Below, in pieces: positions 36,990 to 47,807 of a DNA stretch of 64,000 bases. Where the stretch lies: NCBI RefSeq assembly GCF_020921035.1, contig NC_063155.1:17193311-17257310 (forward strand). The letters are read 5' to 3'. The translations under genes were made by a program, and so were the position numbers. Source of the stretch: Rhodamnia argentea (lineage: Eukaryota > Streptophyta > Magnoliopsida > Myrtales > Myrtaceae). How positions within the stretch are numbered: position 1 is the stretch's first letter; each line of letters begins with the position of its first letter. The notes under the pieces are model-generated. The model worked only from the letters and a program-made list of their open reading frames with translations, was not told where the DNA came from and did no database searches.

Positions 36990-37690
36990 GGGAAACAGAG
37001 GTCGTTACTATTACTAACGTGAGCAAGGGGGGGTGCGTAGTGCGCACATTCTTCTGGATAGGGAGGAAAGTATCCGCGGGCCCACCCACTTTGGACCCAT
37101 GTGGCAACAACATTGGCGTGAAAGGGCCCACCACTTTTGACGAACCGGAGATGGAAATAGGACCGCTCTTTCCAGAACAATCCAAAGGGGAAATTTTTTC
37201 CAACTTGCATATTTACGGTTAAGCGACTGACATGTGTATTTTGAATTATTTTTGTAATCGACTAGTGTCGTTTGTTGGTAGCACATTGGATGATTGTCGG
37301 AAAGGGACAAAATGAGTAGTTCTAAGAGAACCGGATTGAGATTATTTGACAGTGAAGTTAGAAAAAAAAATAAGACAAATGATGCATTTCTATTAGGGAT
37401 ACTGTGTTTGGAAGCGTTCATGATCTTGAATGGATGATGAACAATTTTTCGAAAGAAATTGAGCGAAGAAGTGTTAATCGAGTGATTTCGTGATAAATAA
37501 ATATTAGTTGGTAGCTTTTACTTTTGATGCAATGGTAATTCTGAAAAGAAAAAAGTGAGAGAAACAACATTTTTGACCTAAAATTATAGATGCATAATTG
37601 ATATTAGACTACATATTCTTTGACTCTCATACGATTTTCTTTTATCACAACCAACCAATGGAAATCGATTGACCACTGCCAAAAAGAAGA
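36990..37690. other. Upstream region of the acyltransferase gene, no gene seen
   Basis: 37020-37210 is moderately GC-rich with GGGCCCA and TGGGACC-type words and may be distal promoter. Beyond 37210 it becomes AT-rich with short uninformative frames. Confidence 0.4.
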
Positions 37691-38125
37691 TGAGAACATT
37701 ACCAAAAAAGTCTTAAACTTATTGCAATTATATCAATTCAATCATAAACTTTTTTTTTCCCGTTTTAGTTATGAACCTTTTACAATTATGTCAATTCAAT
37801 TCATTTAGCAGGCTAAAGCCAACATGGCTCTGTCGGCGCTAATGTGATAATTTTTTAATAATTATTTTAACATTTTAAATTTTTTAAATAATTTTTTCTA
37901 TCTTTTTTTGAGGGTTTGGGCAAGAAAGGGTACCAACTGCTCCAAACCCTTAAAATGGAAAAAAATTAAAAAAATTAAAAAAATTATTAAAAATTGTCAC
38001 GTTAGCACCGATCGACCAAATGAACTGAATTAGCACTTAAAAGATTTAACACTCAATTGACAAAAAAAAAATTAAGGACCGAATTGATACAATCACAATA
38101 AATTTAGGGCTTTTTTGTTAATTCT
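37690..38125. mobile_element. Complete inverted-repeat element, family B (about 430 bp)
   Basis: The left arm (AAAAAAGTCTTAAACTTATTG with 'tcaattcaatcataaac' after it) is mirrored by the right arm (ends CAATAAATTTAGGGCTTTTTT). The inner inverted blocks around 'gtgataattttttaat' and 'attaaaaattgtcac' also pair, so the element can fold into a hairpin. It has no coding capacity. It is the best-kept copy of the family also seen at 3660-3870 and 6575-6934. Target duplications are unclear. Confidence 0.65.
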
Positions 38126-38860
38126 CACGAAAGAAGGCACGTGAGATTTAAATGCTCATTCTCTTTCGTTCTTCTTTTTCAATCTATTCTTCTTCCTTCT
38201 TCCATTCGTTTCCCATTCTTCATAGTAAGCATACCGGCAATAACTCTTGTATCAGACCCAACTTGAACACATCTATGACCTGAATTCAGATCAACCCATA
38301 TCTTCTGCCTCCACGCGGGCGCTCCAAGTTCAGTTCTTCAGTTCCCTCTCAAACAACTCTTGCAAAGCAGCACTCCATGGGAAGAAAGTTTCATAGTACA
38401 AAACAGAAACAACCGATACAACCTCATTGAGATTTAGGTCAATATATGACTTCGATCAACTTGATGCGTGCACAATTTGTTCTCCCCCATGTGGTGCACA
38501 TTTCAGGTGGGATCCCGGCTCCAACCCTGCGAGATAATGTCCCTCACATCAGAAGAATGTAAAATGATTTCAATTTGAAGCAGAGTTAACATAGATACGA
38601 ATATAAGGCAGCTTAAAGCATATTCCGTATCGTGGATTTTGGCTCTGCACTCAAGAACTCAGTCTGCTAGTTAGCATCCTTTTCATCACTTCAGCGGGAT
38701 GGCAAAGGAAAAAACAAGCGACTACATTTGTTTTCTTGATTTGGATAAAGTGATAGTTAGTAGAACGTGAAATTGAAATGTTTGCAGATGACGGAAACTA
38801 TGCAAGAATGTTACTTTGGCACCTACGTGAAGGATGCCAAAACGTGTGCTGCCATGGGAA
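38126..38860. other. Spacer, possibly including the downstream end of the next gene
   Basis: There is no open frame of note. The part nearest 38865 is probably the 3' UTR of the minus-strand gene at 38866-41116. Confidence 0.45.
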
Positions 38861-38865
38861 GATTG

Positions 38866-41116
38866 CTAGCAGATGAAAATTTGATAATTTGGCTTCAAAC
38901 CTCCCACATTCAAATAGTTGACATCAACTGCAACATCCCCTAAATCATCTGGACAGTGAAACCAAGCGGCATTAGTTAATTCTGTCCAAAATATTCTGCC
39001 GGAACCAAAGTTCCCGACAAAAGTCAAACATTTCCCCATTGAGTTGATCTCCAAATGAAATTCAAATAAGAGGGAAAACAGATGAAATGAAACCTTCGTA
39101 TAAAGTCCTAGCAAACTGTACATATTCAGGGATCAGATCCTGGTATATAATTCCATCTGGGCGAGCATCCAGCACCACAAGGACTCCTGTTTCATCACCA
39201 CCCGATTCAAGTGAGCCACTAAATTGTAAAACAAAAGGACTGCAAAACGAACCACGTGTCAGTGCCAACACCAAGCACCTTAATTACCAGCTGAAATACC
39301 AGTAAAAGATACAGATATCCAGACAATTGCGATGAATTAAAAGGAGATACCAAACGAGCCATTTCAAGATGTTCCGCAAACAAAAGCAGGGTTCATCAGG
39401 AATTGGAAAGGCTCAGCTGACTATTATGAAATGACATATTTTACATTCTCTGGCAAAGAAAAATGCATACCACAGAGAATTACCTGGTGACACCCAAGAA
39501 TTGGTGGAACTGCTTGGTAACGGAGCAAGCCAAAGAATGTTCCGCAAGTTCATTGAATCATCATATGTTACGTTTGAACCTGAAATGCAGCTAACAGCCT
39601 GAGTAACAAAAACATGGACTGGACAAAAGAACTAATAACTTCCAATGCAATATGCAAGACTGCATTTTTCCATCCCAAAAAATTTGCAGATTCTTCTGAT
39701 TACAACGTATGAAACTGTACTAAATTTTCAGCAGTCTAGAAGTTTGGCACAAGAATGAAGGACAGTATATGTACAATGTCTCTACAAGGTCTTTACCTGT
39801 TTGGCAGTAACCCATATAGTACGGAAACACTTCCTTGTCATAGGAGGGGTACTCCTTAGCATGAAACCTACCATGAGTGACGCTCTAACGTCAGTAAATG
39901 CACCTAAACAGATACATCTCATGCTTAATGCCCAGCACATAAATTTCCTCCTCTAAAGGCCTCCTCAGTGGAGTACAATCATACCGAAGAGAAGTACGGT
40001 TACTTACAATATACCAAGCCTCCCAGTGTCATTGGCGAGAAAAAGGTGACCGTGGAAAAAATCATAGCGGCTCAATGTCACGTCCAACCCAACAGCAGAA
40101 CCACGGGATTCGATGAGTTCGAATAAAAACTTAAGGTATGCATTTAGCTCCTGAAAACAAACAAACTAGAAAAATGTTTCACCATTCTCCAGTCTTGGGA
40201 AAGAAACACATGGTTGTGATAATAATGCAAACCTCACTAATGAAGCGCCTTCCATAGGGCGCTCTCGTGAGCTCGCATCTGTCCTCTTTTGATCCTTCAA
40301 CATCAGGGACCTATAACAATCATATGTGGCATGACATGAGCAATCTCAAGACTCTGGCACAGAACAATTACGAAAATCGATCTCGTCTTCTCGTCGCGTA
40401 CACACTGAATTATTTCAAGTGAATCTGTGCATCGTTTGGTCTAATTATCCTTCTCCCAAAAATGAATCCTATCTAAAGATTCCCATAAGAGTATGAAATT
40501 GAACCTTCGAGTTCTAACAACGACGGATACAGGCTCAAGCATTGATCGAAATTGCGTCACTGTTTGATCAAATTCAAACAGTGACGTAATTACAGGCGAT
40601 TCTTCTGCGACTTTGCAGATTCCGGAAATCACTTACAGCAATAGGTGTGGGATCGATGGCGCGATGGATAGCTCCGACATCGCCGCCGGAGTCCACGGCG
40701 AGCCGTGCCAGCTCGAGGACCGGCTCGGGAGGCCACCAGATGAGCCGGTCCTCGTCTCTCCGCCTCTCGCATTCGGCCCTCCGACCTTGAACTCCATCGC
40801 CGACGATCAGCTTCCGGTTGACGGAGGAGCATTTGGAGGTCGTCCTCGGAGAGAAAGGGACCAGGAACCTGAAGCAGGATCGGAGCCTACCGGCGATGAC
40901 GGGGTTGACCGAGGAGGAGGAGTGGGCGGTGGCGGGGCCGAGGAGGGAGAGCAAGTCGGAGGGAGTGGCTTTGGGGATTGGAGACGAGGGCGATGAGGAA
41001 GGCGACGAAGAGGATCTGAGAGAGAGGAAGGAGTGGGAGCAGGTTGAGTATGAGGCGGAGAGAGAGAGCGAGAGGAGGAAGGTGAGTCGCAGAGAGAGAC
41101 TGGTCTTGCTCACCAT
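38866..41116 (-). CDS. Unrecognised plant protein with predicted signal peptide, 347 aa
   Basis: Seven exons join in frame: 41116-40637, 40310-40233, 40150-40008, 39867-39797, 39579-39484, 39186-39094, 38948-38866. The N-terminus has a basic start and a long L/S hydrophobic run (residues 5-22) like a secretion signal. A low-complexity serine/proline stretch (about 28-50) follows. The rest looks globular, with ELARLAVDSGG, LDVTLSRYDFFHGH, EYPSYDKEVFPYYMGYC and VLVVLDARPDGIIYQD blocks. NDT (226-228) and NVT (260-262) are potential N-glycosylation sites, which fits the secretory route. It has no second membrane segment or catalytic motif I can name. I chose the ATG at 41116 because residues from there form the signal-like segment; a frame upstream to 41224 is open but atypical. 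The clean splicing argues for a real gene; the function is unknown. Confidence 0.8.
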
Positions 41117-41384
41117 GTCTCTCTCGCGCGCGCTCTGCGCGGGGATATCGCCGGAGCTGAGGCACCCCGCGGGGGACAGACCTTTAATGAAATGAATCGG
41201 GTCCCCGATTTCCGACCCGATCAAAAGTCAAAACCGGGTGTCCATCTCCAGTATTAAACTTCAATGGCTCCGAAAAAATGATCCAACCAAATAAATTTCA
41301 GGATCTCGGAAAAATGTTGAACTTCTGGAAGATGTAGAAACTGATTTTTACAAAATACGACAGGATTACGATCCCAACACTCGC
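41117..41384 (-). other. Upstream region of the unrecognised gene
   Basis: A CT/GC-rich leader is likely to about 41190; beyond it I see no clear TATA box or motif. Confidence 0.35.
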
Positions 41385-41640
41385 GCCCGGGTTTGTCGAG
41401 GTCTTGGCTAAGGACCCCCAAGGCTAGGCCCGAGTTCCTGGCGCCTGTGCGTGGATGCCCAACTCCCGCGTTCGAGTACGCTCGTGTCCGGGGTTTCTCG
41501 AGGTCGGGAGGCCAGTCCCGAGTTCCCGGTGCCTGTGCCCAGATACCCGACTCCGCTCTCACCAGCACCCAAACCTGAGTCTCCGAGAGGCCAAGCTCGA
41601 GTCCTCGGCAACCAGGCTCAAGTGTTCAGAAACGCTCCTG
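41385..41640. repeat. GC-rich degenerate tandem repeat
   Basis: A unit of roughly 100 bp containing TCGAGGTC, then CCCGAGTTCCTGGCGCCTG, then GCCCAACTCC recurs about two and a half times with substitutions. Several reading frames stay open on both strands because of base composition, not coding. It resembles a minisatellite or an eroded repeat cluster lying in an AT-rich spacer. Confidence 0.5.
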
Positions 41641-42146
41641 ACTCCCTAAAGTGGCTCGACACGCATTTATAGCATTCGGTCGCGATCAGCTCAAAGATAT
41701 TTTCAGCTGGAGATCCAGGATGCCCGAGCCGCGCTTCGGGTCTCTAAAAGTATCCCTCGTCGCTTGAATGCAGGCTTGGTTTATCTGAAATAGAGCCAAT
41801 TTTTCATATAGCAATTCTCCTCTCTCTTTTTCAAGATCGTGTTCGATTTTTTTAACTCACTTTCGAGGAAAATAGCAGTAAACACAACGGCTGCGACAGA
41901 GTATATTCGACTAATTGAATTACCAAAACAATCGTGGATCGTGGACTATATACAAAAGGCATATGTCAAACAACCCAGTTGCCCAACAAAACAAACAAGC
42001 CCAACTTTCGCGACAAGAACCGAAAAACTTAGATGAGACAGTTACAAGATATCCGCTATTACAATACCAACCAAAGGTCCACAGACACCATCGGCATTTT
42101 CATCGAACGCCGTCAGAGATAATATCAGCAATGTTTTGTACGCAAA
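41641..42146. other. Spacer and 3' region of the REF/SRPP gene
   Basis: No gene is seen. The portion nearest 42146 is probably 3' UTR of the minus-strand gene that follows. Confidence 0.45.
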
Positions 42147-43722
42147 TCAATGCGCGGCGACCCCGGCTTCGCCGCCAGCAGAGAGCAGCGGCTCTGTTTC
42201 CGGAGCGCCTCCCATGAACACCTTCGCGATCCTCTCGGTGGGGACAATGGGAAGATAGCTGGAGACCTTGTACCCTTTCTCTGCTGTGTTGCGCACCGTC
42301 TCGTTGTACTTCTCGGTACAGTAGGCCGCGGTCGGCACGACGACTTGAGCTACGTGAGGGAAGAGAGGGAGCTGGTTAAGCTTGCGCCAGGCCGACACGG
42401 CGCACTTCTCCACCTTCGGCTCGTACTTAGAGTACAGATCCTTAGCGGTGGGTTCACACTTGGTGTACACAGACTTTGCGATTCCCGAGGCGGTGTCGAC
42501 CACGCCAGCCCGTTTGACTTCATGAGCCATGGCTTGAGCTGCCCCAGGAGCCTGCTGAGCCGCCGACATGGCCTGGGAGGAAACTTGTTTGACAACGGGT
42601 GGTACACGGCTGTCGATCTTGATCACTGACTCATCAATCTGCAACATAAGAATACCTCCACTGAGCACAACGAATTTCATGAACTGATGATCGTAAAGAA
42701 GGCCTGATACTGTCAATGGAACTTCTTGTGTCAAGAACAAACTTGCAGCATTACAGCTAAAAAAATGTCCTACCCATTTTGCAGAATCAATAAAAGAGAA
42801 ACAAACCTTGCGGTCAACAAATTTGAGGACCTCGATCGGGACATCATGGAACTTATCGTAAACGGGTCCGACCACAGTCTTGACCGTTCCCTCAACGGTC
42901 TCCACACCAGGCTTCAATGGACCCGACCGCTCCTTGGCATAAGCGTAGACATTCAAGAAGCACAGCGCAGCGTGAACTGCAGCTACTTGCACAAACTCCA
43001 GGTACTTCAGCCTCTGCTCCTCTTCCTTGGACTGTGGAAAAAAATGCACAACGTCGATTTTAGAATGCTAACGCAAAATAATGCCGCTAGAATTGTCAAA
43101 GACAGTCACCGATTTCAGCCAGCAAACAAAGATACGAATTGGAAGCGAGTTTCCTTATATTCTTGAACCGAAAAGTTTCTAAAACGTTCCAACGCAAACA
43201 CCCCTTTCACTTCGGATAAATTCGCGAGAAGACCTCCGTCGTCGCTGAATAAGAGCGCAGAGTTACTTGCTTGGCAAACATCCCAGGTCAAGTCGTGGTG
43301 TTTTGAGACATCTCCGTAGTTTGCTAATAAAGACATTGGTCCTCGATTACCGCTAAATGCAATAGAAAACACTCGATCCAACGTCCATATTCGACAAGAA
43401 AAACGAAGAACATCGCAAATTATCTCCAGATACCCAAAATCATCCGCCAAAGGAATCGTTCCCAACCGCCTTATAAATTAAGAATCAGAATCGAAAACCT
43501 AGAAACTCAACGCAGAGCGCCGTATTATTTAATCTCAACCTCAAACCAAAATCTCATAAACGAAAAAACAGAGCCAATCATCTGCGAACAGAAAGGAAAC
43601 CCTAAAACTCCAAGATCAACCTCAAAACCGACGCCAAATTTTCACTATGAAGGGAAGAAAAGGAGAACCCGAGGACGAAAACTCACCATCTCGCGCTGCG
43701 TCTTGAGATCACTTTCCGCCAT
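42147..43722 (-). CDS. REF/SRPP family lipid-droplet-associated protein, 250 aa
   Basis: Three exons join in frame: 43722-43687 ([12 protein letters not shown]), 43031-42807, 42638-42147. The rubber elongation factor / small rubber particle protein domain spans about residues 12-200: [52 protein letters not shown]. An alanine/glutamine-rich helical part ([17 protein letters not shown]) follows, then KYNETV and [13 protein letters not shown] near the end. Plant members (Arabidopsis LDAP1-3, SRPs) coat cytosolic lipid droplets and aid stress tolerance; rubber-plant members sit on rubber particles. It has no signal peptide or transmembrane segment. The first exon of only 12 codons separated by a 655-bp intron is typical of the family. 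The closest recalled relative is Arabidopsis LDAP3 (At3g05500). Confidence 0.94.
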
Positions 43723-43858
43723 GGGTGAAACCTGACGTCGACGCAATCGATGTTCGCACGATGCAGATGGGATTTCGCCGAGCAGGATGGAATAAGACTC
43801 GACGCGACGTGCAAAAGACTATATCGAGTTGGATGAAAGCTTCAAAATAGGAGCGCCC

Positions 43859-44200
43859 TATTTATAGGCGAGGACGAATCTGGAATCTAAATCTAGGTCG
43901 CCGTGTGGGAACGGACGGCTGTGGTTGGACAGCCCCCGGTTACAGGCAAAACCGCGTCGCCCAGAGCTTGACGGTGACGTCGTCGGGCGTTGACGCCATC
44001 TTTCGGGGGGTTGAGCCGTTGACACCTTAACCGTTACGTTTCACCGTCCAATTAAGACCCAGCCGGGGGCAAGGAAATGACGTCATCGGGGGACGTTCTT
44101 CAATAAGTCGTCGCCGTTAGATGGAAACACGGGGGAAAGGGGAACGGATGGTTCTAGAAGGGATGAGCGAGAGGGAGGTCGCCGGATGCTGCCACGTGGC
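43859..44200 (-). promoter_or_regulatory. Promoter of the REF/SRPP gene: TATA box, CRE/TGA site, G-box
   Basis: The minus strand has TATAAATA at 43866-43859, about 140 bases before the ATG. Upstream there are a palindromic TGACGTCA at 44078-44085, a second TGACGTC at about 43975, several TTGAC cores (43967-44021) and a perfect G-box CCACGTGGC at 44192-44200. TGA/bZIP, WRKY and ABA-responsive factors bind such sites, which fits the stress induction known for LDAP/SRP genes. Presence is seen; function is inferred. Confidence 0.55.
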
Positions 44201-44277
44201 ACCGAGAAGGCGACAAACTTGTCTCCTCCAATTGAGGACCCGTGCGTGCACGAGATTTCGCGCCAAGGATCCGGAGC

Positions 44278-44487
44278 CCTCTAACATTGTCAGAGTGACA
44301 TTGATCAAATCGGACCATTCAAATTAAAATGAACGGTTTGAATTAATCAATGCCACTTCTTTAAAATTTTTAAAAATTCCCGTCTAAAATTTTTCCTTGG
44401 ATCAAATCAGGCCGTCCATTTTGATTTGGACGGCTCGATTTGATCAATGTCACCTCTAACATTGAATTTGCAATGTTAGGGAATCCA
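44278..44487. mobile_element. Possible small inverted-repeat element
   Basis: The ends CCCTCTAACATTG and CAATGTTAGGG are near-inverses, and internal GACATTGATCAAAT/ATTTGATCAATGTC words pair as well, so the 210 bp can fold on itself. No clear target duplication. Confidence 0.4.
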
Positions 44488-46100
44488 TTTCCTCGGAGCA
44501 ATCACGTGGTCCCGCCGCACCATGGCCTATTCTATCATAAAGTGCCCAAAATTAGTTAGTTAATCTTCATTTATTTTTCTTCATTGGCACGTACGAGGTA
44601 CATGTTTCTGACGAATCAAAATATATTTTCAATTCATTTTTTTTAAAATCCCTTTACTCTTAATCGCCAAAAAAAAAAATTGGGTCGAGATCGCCAAAAA
44701 TTTTAAAAATATAAAAAATGAGATAATAATAAATTAACTAAAATACTGGCAATGGAAAAAATAAATAAAAATAATAATTTAAAATAGTATGAAAATTGTT
44801 AACATTTGATAAACATAGCCACGTTGATAGAAGTAAAGAAATTATTGTAAGAAAGAGAACGAAAACAATTAGATAAGGGAAAAAGACTCGACGAAAAAGA
44901 TGGAAACGATAAAATTGGTTACTCAACTATGTATGTTTAAAGGGTTGATTAAACGTAAAAGACGATTGACCGGCAAAAAATATTCAATACATAAGAGGAA
45001 ATGGTTATCCAAAATCTATGGTGATTTCCTAAAATATCTTTAATTGATACCATTGAAAAGTATGTAATGAGTGACCAGCTTTTGTTATTTGACCTTCCTA
45101 CTGCTGAGGTATTTTTCTTGTTCTCTTAATTGTGTTTCTTTTTTTTTTTTTTTCCTATTGGTATTTCAACAATTTTTAACAATTCACATTTTTCATAAAT
45201 TAATATGTTAATTTACTTGTTTTTTCTGCATTTTCTTTGTGTTTTCTCGTTTTACGGAAATCGTTGATAAAAGGCATGTCTTTATTTCACAAAATAAGAT
45301 TAAAATAAATCAGCATATATGGTCATTTAGAATATTTTCACATTTGTAAAGCTTTCTTCTGCAAAATTTTGAGGAGAAACAATTGAGCATTTCCTCAAAG
45401 TAAAATAAACAGATGACTTGTCCCGCTTTAATCGCGATACGATATGTCAATATGTCATCAACTCGTTACTTTTTTGGCAAGTTAATACTAATAGCCCCTA
45501 AACTTTGACCCCCCGAGCTATGTCATTCCCGCACTTTAACTTTGTTCAATATGGTCATTTCACAGTTGCTAAATATTCAATACAGTCCCTAAATTAAGTT
45601 CAATGTCGACATCCTTCCGTTAATTCAAGTTAACAAAGTCGGCTCTCAAATTGTGAAAGTTTTTGAATGTGTACAGGGAAAAAAAACCATTACACATGGA
45701 TTTTCAAAGAAGATTTTACTGCCCATCATTTATTCACATTAAACTAACAATGATAATCCTCGCAAGGAATTTCATCTCGGATCAACTCAAACCTGAGGCA
45801 CTCAAGTCTTTACGATGCTCTCATCAACTCTCAGGTTTTAGGGGGTTTGGTCTCTTGAGAAGCTGATAAAGACAAGAAGAAATATGACAAGCCTTGGAAT
45901 TTTTTTTTGTTAGGAATGATTGTCAAGATTTTTTCTTGCGAAGGCATGGAGGTGGATTGAGGAGCATTGCATTAAGTGCTGTCTCGAAGATGATAATGCA
46001 CGGTTTATCGTACTCGAACAAAGTGCCGTAACGAAGTAAAGTAGGGATAGTTTATTAGGGACAGTTGTCATCCACCGCCCTACGAGAGCATGGAAACAAT
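44488..46100. other. AT-rich spacer without a gene
   Basis: A fragment of the 11905-12310 repeat family lies at about 45485-45660. The rest is AT-rich with no coding frame, RNA gene or bounded repeat that I can support. Confidence 0.5.
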
Positions 46101-46108
46101 ATTGAATA

Positions 46109-46375
46109 CAGGGGTGTCAAAAAAGCCTGCGCTAGAGGAGCCGGATTTGGTACTCGGGCCGGGCTGGCCCGCTACCTGACTTTTTTTAACACCAATGTTT
46201 TCATTTTAACTTAATTTATTTTTATATTCTTTCATTTGATGGGCTTGTTAATTGATTTTGATTCCAAAAAAAGGAAAAAAAAAGAATCGGACCAGAAACA
46301 AGCCTGGATTGGGCCAGGTCAACCTCGGTACAGATCTGTTTCAGACCGGCTCGACTCGACCCGTTGACACCCCTA
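46109..46375. mobile_element. hAT-type MITE (267 bp) with 8-bp target duplication
   Basis: The ends CAGGGGTGTCAA and TTGACACCCCTA are inverted. The flanks ATTGAATA (46101-46108) and ATTGAATG (46376-46383) form an 8-bp duplication with one mismatch, the size made by hAT transposases. The interior is non-coding with subterminal GGCC/CGGG words. It is non-autonomous and fairly young. Confidence 0.8.
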
Positions 46376-46739
46376 ATTGAATGCACTAAAGTTTTGTTAA
46401 ACTATTTTATGGCGTTCCCAATTTATCGCTGCAACCTTTTGCAGATTCACATGACTGATGCAACATTCTCATTTGCTTTGTGGGGCAAGGGATGGGTTTG
46501 TCTGTGAAAGAAAAGTAAAGTAAGTTAATGGTCATAGCAGTGTGTGGCTTTATCGTCTAGACGAGCTAAACTATTTTGAGGTTTTGCATTTGGTACAATA
46601 TACTAAAGAGGGATTCATAACTTTTATTCAAGCAGTTTATGTACCTGCGGAAGAGTTAACCAACCCAGCTCCTACCATGTTGTTTGAAGAAACCCTCCAC
46701 TTCAATTGGTATTTTTTCATGAAAAGTAAATGAAATATA

Positions 46740-46935
46740 GGGAAAATTTCAAAAAAGGGTCTCAAGTACCTTTTATTTCCTCAAATAAGGGCATAAAGTG
46801 GACATTGTTTCAAATAAGGACTTGAAGTGCCCTTATTGTGCGGAAAAAAGGATATGAAGTGTATATTATTTCAAATAAGGGTCTGAAGTGACTACATTAA
46901 TCTCAAAAAAGGGCTTGAGTTACTTTAATTAGGGG
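46740..46935. repeat. Single arm related to the 47808-49235 element
   Basis: It starts GGGAAAATTTCAAAAAAGGG and repeats 'caaataagg...tgaagtg' units four times, then the 'ggggcattttggtcattta' phrase. It matches the left arm of the larger element. No opposing arm was found, so it is a truncated copy. Confidence 0.5.
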
Positions 46936-47254
46936 CATTTTGGTCATTTACTATTTTGAGATTTTTTTTGGTCAATGAATCCTTTTTTATTCGATCATTA
47001 ACTTCTACGCATGCTTCGAGTCGATCAACCATCGTCATGTGTTGTGTACTTCTCTTGAACTCTGCCTGTTGGAAACTCATGATCGGTGAGCTTGATAGGT
47101 ATCCTGTCGATGGACCTTAAACAACCAACATGATCGATGAGATCATCAGAGATTCTATTAATTCGGCCTCACGATGCAATGTACCGTTATGGTCCAATTT
47201 GAGCCATTGGGCCCAAAAGTTTAGGTTTAGTGTCTAAAAGTAATCCACATTTAA

Positions 47255-47735
47255 GAAATTATTAATGCCACGAATAACCTCAAATTTGTATACCTGTGAT
47301 AAATTTGTCAAAAACTAATTATTTGACAAAAAAAAATCATAAATTGATACAGATGTGACAAATTTACCCCAAAGTAAAAATTAGTGATAAATTTGTCCCA
47401 AATTAAATTTTTTACCACAAAAATCTCAAACCGATACGTCTATGACAAATTTACCTTATGTTATTTTTTATTAAATTGAGTTAATATCACGAAAAATCTC
47501 AAATTGTACGCTTGTAACAAACAGAGGTAAAAACCCCAAGCCGATACACAAGTCAATTGTCACGTGTCATCTAACTTAGCAATTCGACGGTAAAATTTAA
47601 CGAAAAATAACGGGAGGTAAATTTGTCGCATGTATATCAATTTGTGATTCTTGATGGTCCATAAATTAGTGCAAGATAAATCTATCACAAGTATAGTAAT
47701 TTGAAACTTTTTGTGGTGTTAACGCTTTAAAAACC
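47255..47735. mobile_element. Family C inverted-repeat element, diverged copy
   Basis: It has the same 'gatacagatgtgacaaattta' units and their inverses as the 15241-15764 element, with more substitutions and one end near GGTGTTAACGC. A third partial copy lies at about 60195-60365. Confidence 0.5.
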
Positions 47736-47807
47736 GCGCAATTTTGGACATGCATTTTGGTTATTGAATTTCGGTGTAGTGGGGCCACAAATTTCTCCCT
47801 TTTTCTT

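Noticed and set aside
40613-41195. Plus-strand Gly/Glu-rich frames of 125-127 codons
   Set aside because: They are antisense to exon 1 of the 38866-41116 gene; only the minus frame continues through good splice sites.
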